DNA of 64,000 bases from Hoplostethus atlanticus (taxonomy: Eukaryota > Chordata > Actinopteri > Trachichthyiformes > Trachichthyidae). Made by a program: the position numbers and the translations under genes. The notes under the pieces were generated by a model, which searched no databases, was not told the DNA's origin, and worked only from the letters and a program-made list of their open reading frames with translations. The DNA is taken from the NCBI GenBank assembly GCA_034670405.1, contig JAXDDX010000212.1:62001-126000 (forward strand). Reading direction: 5' to 3'. Of this stretch, positions 60,201 to 64,000 are shown in pieces (the stretch's first letter is position 1; every line of letters begins with the position of its first letter).

Positions 60201-63200
60201 CTGAAGGTGGGGTGGCGTGGAAGCCCTCAAGGGTGGCTCTGCAGGCGGCTCCAGCGTGTTGCCTCGGTTGCGCAGGGCCTGGGCCTCCTTCAGCTTCTGG
60301 ATCTTGAGGGCGTACTCAGACTCCAGCTGCTGCAGCCTCTGCTTCTGGGCGATGAGCTCTGCAAACTGGCGCTCCGAGCCGCGGGGCGCTCCATCCACGC
60401 GCTGCAGCTTAGTAGGCTGAGGGGGGAAATGTCATTATAATCAAGAAATGCTGACCTCATTGTCAACCAATTGAAACGACCAATTACACGTGTCCACTCT
60501 TTTTCAATCCATTGCTCACCAGGAGGAGGTTGGAGTCGGGACGTCGTTTCAGGCCTCTGCCGGCGGCCACCTGGGCCTGGGCCAGCTCCTTCTCCAACTT
60601 CACAGCCTGGCCCTTCTTGATGGAGACACGGTGTTCAACACGCTGCACCTACAGGAGGGAATGGAGTTGAAGCATATATTCATTCTGCAGTACACCCCCA
60701 CCCCCCCCCCTCAACACAGCCGAAGTAACCTGTGGGAAACACTGCCCTCACCTGTTCCTGGAGCTTCTTGAGGAGCGCCTTGTTGCCGCTGATGATCTTC
60801 TCGGAGGCCAGCAGCTGCTCTTTCAGCTTGGCCACCTTCGCCTCCGTCACCTTCAGAGACTCTCGCTTCTTCAGCTCCTGTTGGAGCCAATGCCTCAGGA
60901 TGGCCTCGTCCTTCTGCAGCAGGGCTCTGGGGGAACGACGGAGATTATTTCCTTTTCGGCATCGACTTGGTATAGCTATTTATGGTACACTGTTCCAGGC
61001 TGGCGCTGACCTCTGTACAGCTACAACTATAATGTGATAGAGTTCATGTGTACAGGGTGTCTGCAAGATGCGTCAAGTTAAATTTAAGACTTTCTACTGT
61101 CATTTTAATGCCAGTTAGAATGGAATAGAATAATAATATATTTTTTGCCATGGTCAATTTCCTTTACAGACCCGTAAAGGAACAATGCTTCTTCCCAGCT
61201 GATGGTATCCCTCACCTGTGTTTGGTCAGCCTCTCCTCTGCTTCAGACAGCAGCAGCTCTGCTGTTGCCTTCGCCGTCGAGTCCGCCTCCGAGTCGGAGG
61301 CGGCCGGCGAGGCGGCGCTGCGAGGGCTGTGGCTGAGCTCCTTCAGCAGCTTCTGCTTCTCCCGGCTGGAACCAGGAAGAAAAGTTCATACAAACCCTCC
61401 TCTACTCAACCCCTTTATTTTTTAACTGTTCGTCCTTTGAAACTAAGTTACACTTAGATTGATCCTGTAGCGACATTTAGTTTGATATATTCTGATTTTA
61501 AAAAAGATAAAAAAAAAAAAAAGGCTTTTACACACCAATTTTTCACCAATTTCTCTACAAGGGAGCACGCCACCAGCCTCAGACTCTCCCAGCTATGTGC
61601 CTCACCTTTCTGACTCCTGGTGGATCTACTTCATAGAAAATGGTGATGATTGCTAATAATAGCCTACCTTGCGATTTCCTCTTTGAGCAGGCGGTACTCG
61701 GTCTTCTTGGCCTCGGGCAAGGCCTCTGGAGTTCTGACTGGGTTGTTCTCCTTCTCAGATCCTGATGCCCCTTTGGGCTTCGCTGCCTGAAACCCAGAGA
61801 CCCAGTTTCACATCACCAACCATCCAGCTGAAGAGAGGTAAGTGATGTCCCTAGCTGTAACTTTCTCCAAGGAGATGCTAAAATGTTTTTGTTTATTCTG
61901 AGGTGTTTTTTTTTGATAATTATTAGGTAATTATTATAGTTTTTTCCATTACTTAACTTTTATGTTTCTGTTGTGTGTTTCTGATGTCAACACCTGTTTT
62001 TAACTCATAAAGATCTATTGGTCATATTGAGAGTGTCCCGGCTTTCTATCCTAGTCATTCTTTTCATGTTCTGTAACTTTTCCAGGCCAACTTGACCATT
62101 TCTAATTCCCTTTTTTCCAGAATTTCCCTGACCGCAGTAGCCAGGACGGTGCTACCCACCTCGACAGTCCTCCTGGCTTCCTTGATCATGAACTCCAGCC
62201 CTCCGAACACCGCCTGTGTGGAGCTACAGGCGTCCATGTCAGAGTCGCTGTCGTCTGAATCGTTGAGCTGCACCACCACCGCCTTGTGTCTGGGGAGCTG
62301 GAAGGATGCACAGGACAACAAACCGGGAGAGTGTCAGCATCAGCACCACAGGGTTAAAGGTTTTTTTGGGAGTTTTTCCTTGTCCTCTGTGAGGGTCCAC
62401 GGCTGGGGGATGTCGTGTACTAACCATTTATTGTTTCACATGTTGAGACTGTAATGGTGATTAAGGGCTGTACAAATACAATGTGATGTGATGTGATGAG
62501 GCGGTAGCAGCTCTAACAGTCCAGTGGCATCCAGCAGACCAACCTGACTGATATCTGTGTTGAACGAGTTGTACTCAAAGTCCTATGCTATCTATGCTAC
62601 ATCATTAGCACAAATTCACAGGTGCATTCATAACTTCATAGTCAGTGCTGGTGGAGTCTGATGAGGAGGAGGCACACAATCCACCCCAATGAGACGCTAG
62701 ATGGCGTTGAGATTGGACAGCATGTGTATATTTCCTGCTGCTCTGTGCCACTAATAATACATACACCATTGTATTATTATCATTACATGACTTGAAGCCT
62801 TGATCGTTTTTCTGGCCAGACGTTCACCAGCCTCTTTATTCTACCAAACAGATTTTTATAATAGAATGGGACTTCCAAATGATGTTACCAGCCACAGCAT
62901 CTGGTAGAGTAGACTAAGCTACCAGCCAGTCTACCAGCGTTTGGCTGGTGTTCATTTCCCACCCTGGTTATTCTGGTCCGTCTCTATTTAGCATGGGGCT
63001 CTCAGGTTCTTACCACGAGAGGGGCTCTGGGTGCGTGATGCCCTCTGGTGAACTTGTTGCCCCGTGACGGGGGCACCGTGTTCAGGCTGACCGTGCTCAG
63101 GTTGCCCCTGAGTGGCGGCTGAACGCCCACAGCAGGCTGGGGGCTCGGAGAGGGAGGACCGCTGGAAGTCTTGTCCTAGAGGGTGAATAAAAACCATCAT

Positions 63201-63946
63201 TGACACAGACGCATGGGTATTATGTCCTAGGATGTCTGGAGGAAGCCTCATCACATCACACACATCACTGCTCCTGCAGTACAGAGGAATACACATGGGA
63301 TGGTTGTTTTTAATGACACGCCACTCCAGAGCCGATCCTCAGGTCAGAGACTAGACACAAACCTCCGACACCACCCTCTTGCTGGCCATGGACATCAGAC
63401 AGGTCTCCCTGAGCAGCATCTCCTCCTCCTCTTCCTCGTCTGCGAAGGGCGGCTTGGGAGGCTGCTCCAGCTCATCCGGGGGTGGGGGGAGCGGCGGAGG
63501 TGGGGGAGGAACGGCGGACAACATGGGGGACAGGAAAGGCTGAGCGAAATCCTGCAACAGGATAAAGAATGAGCCTAGTTGGTGTTTTATCATCATTATA
63601 TTGCATTTGGTCACTTTGAGAAATCGTGCAGCGCTACCGCTACAAAATGAAACTCACTATACTGTTAATTATTATTAAGACTATTAAATATATAAAAGAC
63701 CTTTGCATGCAAGATAGTGACATTTTAGAAGACATAAGATGCATTTCTGCAAAATCAGGTAACAATTTTTGTTTTTCTTATCATTTGGAAAGAAGCCATT
63801 ATAGTTGTTATCATTAAAGCCGCTGTAGGCAGAATCAGGTGTGGAACGTACCATTGCAAACTGAGGGGAGTCCGTCAGGTAGAGAGGCATCTGAGAAATA
63901 CACCCTGGATCCTCAGCTGCAAATGGGTTGTGTGTTGGTGAAGGGA
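51129..63946 (-). CDS. zfc3h1: zfc3h1, zinc finger C3H1 domain-containing protein, 3' 29 coding exons
   Basis: ZFC3H1 is the nuclear scaffold of the PAXT complex. With MTR4 (MTREX) it directs polyadenylated nuclear RNA to the exosome and holds back its export. Twenty-nine coding exons from 63852-63946 down to 51129-51266 join in frame, 4391 nt, about 1462 residues plus stop; human ZFC3H1 is about 1989. Order: Pro-rich and acidic segment, coiled coil, zinc finger, then a long HAT-repeat region. Close matches to the human protein as I recall it include CFCRFDLTGTCNDDDCRWQH, AVLLVSKVNESKRH, LQLPLCA-type (LQNLPLCAVLWKD) and FEAAEGGKTDKLRKLV. The gene is convergent with lgr5, as in human. The N-terminus lies beyond 64000. 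Confidence 0.95.
51449..51511 (-). CDS. zfc3h1: zfc3h1 penultimate coding exon (63 nt)
   Basis: Phase 0-0 and encodes VRLLYQQALQNLPLCAVLWK plus D. Human ZFC3H1 has HRLYQRALQKLPLCASLWKD at this point. The donor is GTAATT. Confidence 0.9.
52041..55298 (-). CDS. zfc3h1: zfc3h1 exons: middle and end of HAT region
   Basis: Exons 55100-55298, 54548-54642, 54287-54394, 53949-54053, 53348-53507, 52553-52653, 52307-52408 and 52041-52080. Motifs include MWLHALAECPNNAEVFYHS, VPLFRGFILSLCEDE, RDALQKLWMDYLLFSSS, VVSHYLSCLPQSQHALVLER, ELGLRLLHQEWHDGNIEHLK and KIAIAVERELKERSE. Several exons are too short to show as open frames and were placed by splice motif, phase and similarity. The 53348 exon appears to end at a GC donor. 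Confidence 0.9.
52741..52922. repeat. 41-bp minisatellite in a zfc3h1 intron
   Basis: Copies start at 52741, 52782, 52823, 52864 and 52905: tgtactgggaagctcccagt followed by ggttaacactagaagactgg. The first part matches the SINE body at 20026-20048 (ttgtactgggcagctcccag). Confidence 0.95.
53247..53260. repeat. Poly-C tract
   Basis: An uninterrupted C run in the zfc3h1 intron next to the GC donor. Confidence 0.85.
54110..54200 (-). mobile_element. SINE fragment in a zfc3h1 intron
   Basis: Contains cttcaacaggacacattagc and atcaaacctgtgaccttctg, matching the fragments at 34060-34215 and 10965-11090. Confidence 0.45.
55388..58766 (-). CDS. zfc3h1: zfc3h1 exons: start of HAT-repeat region
   Basis: Exons 58665-58766, 58264-58392, 57698-57875, 57417-57603, 56431-56619, 55746-55983 and 55388-55493. 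HAT-type helices with conserved aromatics are visible: AQLWIKLAFRYLSQNE, NPEIWTHYLSLFSRRG, DCQVWWSYLNLESSFEGKDY, LSFQLMEALLYRVDLNLFTG and ALVWLSFIHLTEFDRLPSSL. HAT repeats are half-a-tetratricopeptide arrays found in RNA-processing scaffolds. Two regions (57698-57875, and the junction at 57417) are read in a frame that is not the longest open one. Confidence 0.93.
58907..59449 (-). CDS. zfc3h1: zfc3h1 exons: C3H1 zinc finger
   Basis: Exons 59340-59449 (PYHSPLLVFRSYR), 59120-59251 and 58907-59028. The zinc finger spans the last junction: KCFCRFDLTGTCNDDDCRW ends one exon and QH starts the next. The ligands are Cys, Cys, Cys and His, with spacing C-x7-C-x4-C-x3-H if the second Cys of CFC is used. 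The 58907 exon continues LFQDILSYNLSLISCSESS. Its correct frame differs from the longest open frame in that stretch; phase on both sides decides it. Confidence 0.93.
59787..60416 (-). CDS. zfc3h1: zfc3h1 large exon: coiled coil then disordered linker
   Basis: A 630-nt exon, phase 0-0, 210 residues. It starts with a coiled-coil end (ERQFAELIAQKQRLQQLESE). A Pro/Ser-rich linker follows (HLQSQIPPPSSPFPLPQPS), then a basic segment (VKGTRRHSLRQSSSFTKPK), and finally DMDALKQRYQLQPLLGELLL near the end. The open frame continues past the exon; the GTGATA donor at 59786-59781 sets the end in phase. Confidence 0.92.
60520..61786 (-). CDS. zfc3h1: zfc3h1 exons: coiled-coil region
   Basis: Exons 61668-61786, 61216-61365, 60752-60926 and 60520-60648. 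They encode Lys/Glu/Leu-rich heptad-like sequence: YRLLKEEIASREKQKLLKE, LLQKDEAILRHWLQQELKKR, AKVAKLKEQLLASEKI and VSIKKGQAVKLEKELAQAQ. A Ser/Ala insert (SPRSAASPAASDSEADS) interrupts it. Confidence 0.92.
62160..63946 (-). CDS. zfc3h1: zfc3h1 exons: Pro-rich / acidic N-terminal part
   Basis: Exons 63852-63946 (SQMPLYLTDSPQFAM), 63363-63551, 63014-63175 and 62160-62297. The 63363 exon has a proline run (VPPPPPPLPPPPDELEQPP) followed by an acidic stretch (ADEEEEEEMLLRETCLMSMA). The 62160 exon has VVVQLNDSDDSDSDMD and FGGLEFMIKEARRT, both close to human ZFC3H1. This is low-complexity, probably disordered sequence; the N-terminal part of ZFC3H1 carries the MTR4 contact in mammals. Confidence 0.9.
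62298..63013 (-). other. zfc3h1 intron
   Basis: 717 bp without coding signal; it contains a short (GATGT)n run near 62481-62500. No separate gene is visible. Confidence 0.55.
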
Positions 63947-64000
63947 CTGGTTAAAAGAAAGAATGGGTTTCATCCTGAGGAACTGTGCAGCATCATTCAC

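Noticed and set aside
59599..60440. 165- and 132-codon plus-strand frames opposite zfc3h1
   Set aside because: Antisense shadows of the 630-nt zfc3h1 exon.
1..64000. CRISPR arrays, bacterial operons or phage genes
   Set aside because: The window is vertebrate; the regular repeats are minisatellites without spacers.

Overview
The window looks like teleost fish genomic DNA. The genes have short vertebrate-style exons with GT-AG introns. Intergenic DNA is full of AC/GT microsatellites, minisatellites, MITE-like inverted-repeat elements and tRNA-headed SINEs. Three genes match the human chromosome 12q21 neighbourhood PTPRB - LGR5 - ZFC3H1 in the same order and relative orientation. Gene names rest on protein similarity read by eye plus this order; no database search was run.

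Layout. (1) 1-10131, minus strand: the 5' part of ptprb, a receptor tyrosine phosphatase. It has a signal-peptide exon and seven fibronectin type III (FN3) exons; the phosphatase end lies off the left edge. (2) 12030-18536, minus strand: three further coding exons directly upstream of ptprb. They encode a second signal peptide, a six-cysteine R-type lectin domain resembling the mannose-receptor cysteine-rich domain, and a 907-codon Thr/Pro mucin-like exon with 37-residue repeats. The last one ends in phase 0, the phase in which ptprb exon 2 begins, so these exons can be read as an alternative long N-terminus of ptprb. This is the most interesting feature here. (3) 18.5-28.8 kb: no protein gene found; it holds repeats and a tRNA-Lys-like gene or SINE head. 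(4) 28813-48095, plus strand: a complete lgr5-like gene of 16 coding exons (796 codons plus stop). It has lost one leucine-rich-repeat exon, most of the cysteine-rich hinge, and some class-A receptor signature residues. (5) 51129-63946, minus strand: the 3' 29 coding exons of zfc3h1, covering the zinc finger and the whole HAT-repeat region; the N-terminus is off the right edge.

The genes do not form a shared pathway. ptprb acts at the endothelial surface, lgr5 is an R-spondin/Wnt receptor, and zfc3h1 is a nuclear RNA-decay scaffold. Exon boundaries were set by hand from splice motifs and reading phase. All ptprb, lgr5 and zfc3h1 junctions are phase-consistent, and the lgr5 exons sum to an exact multiple of three.
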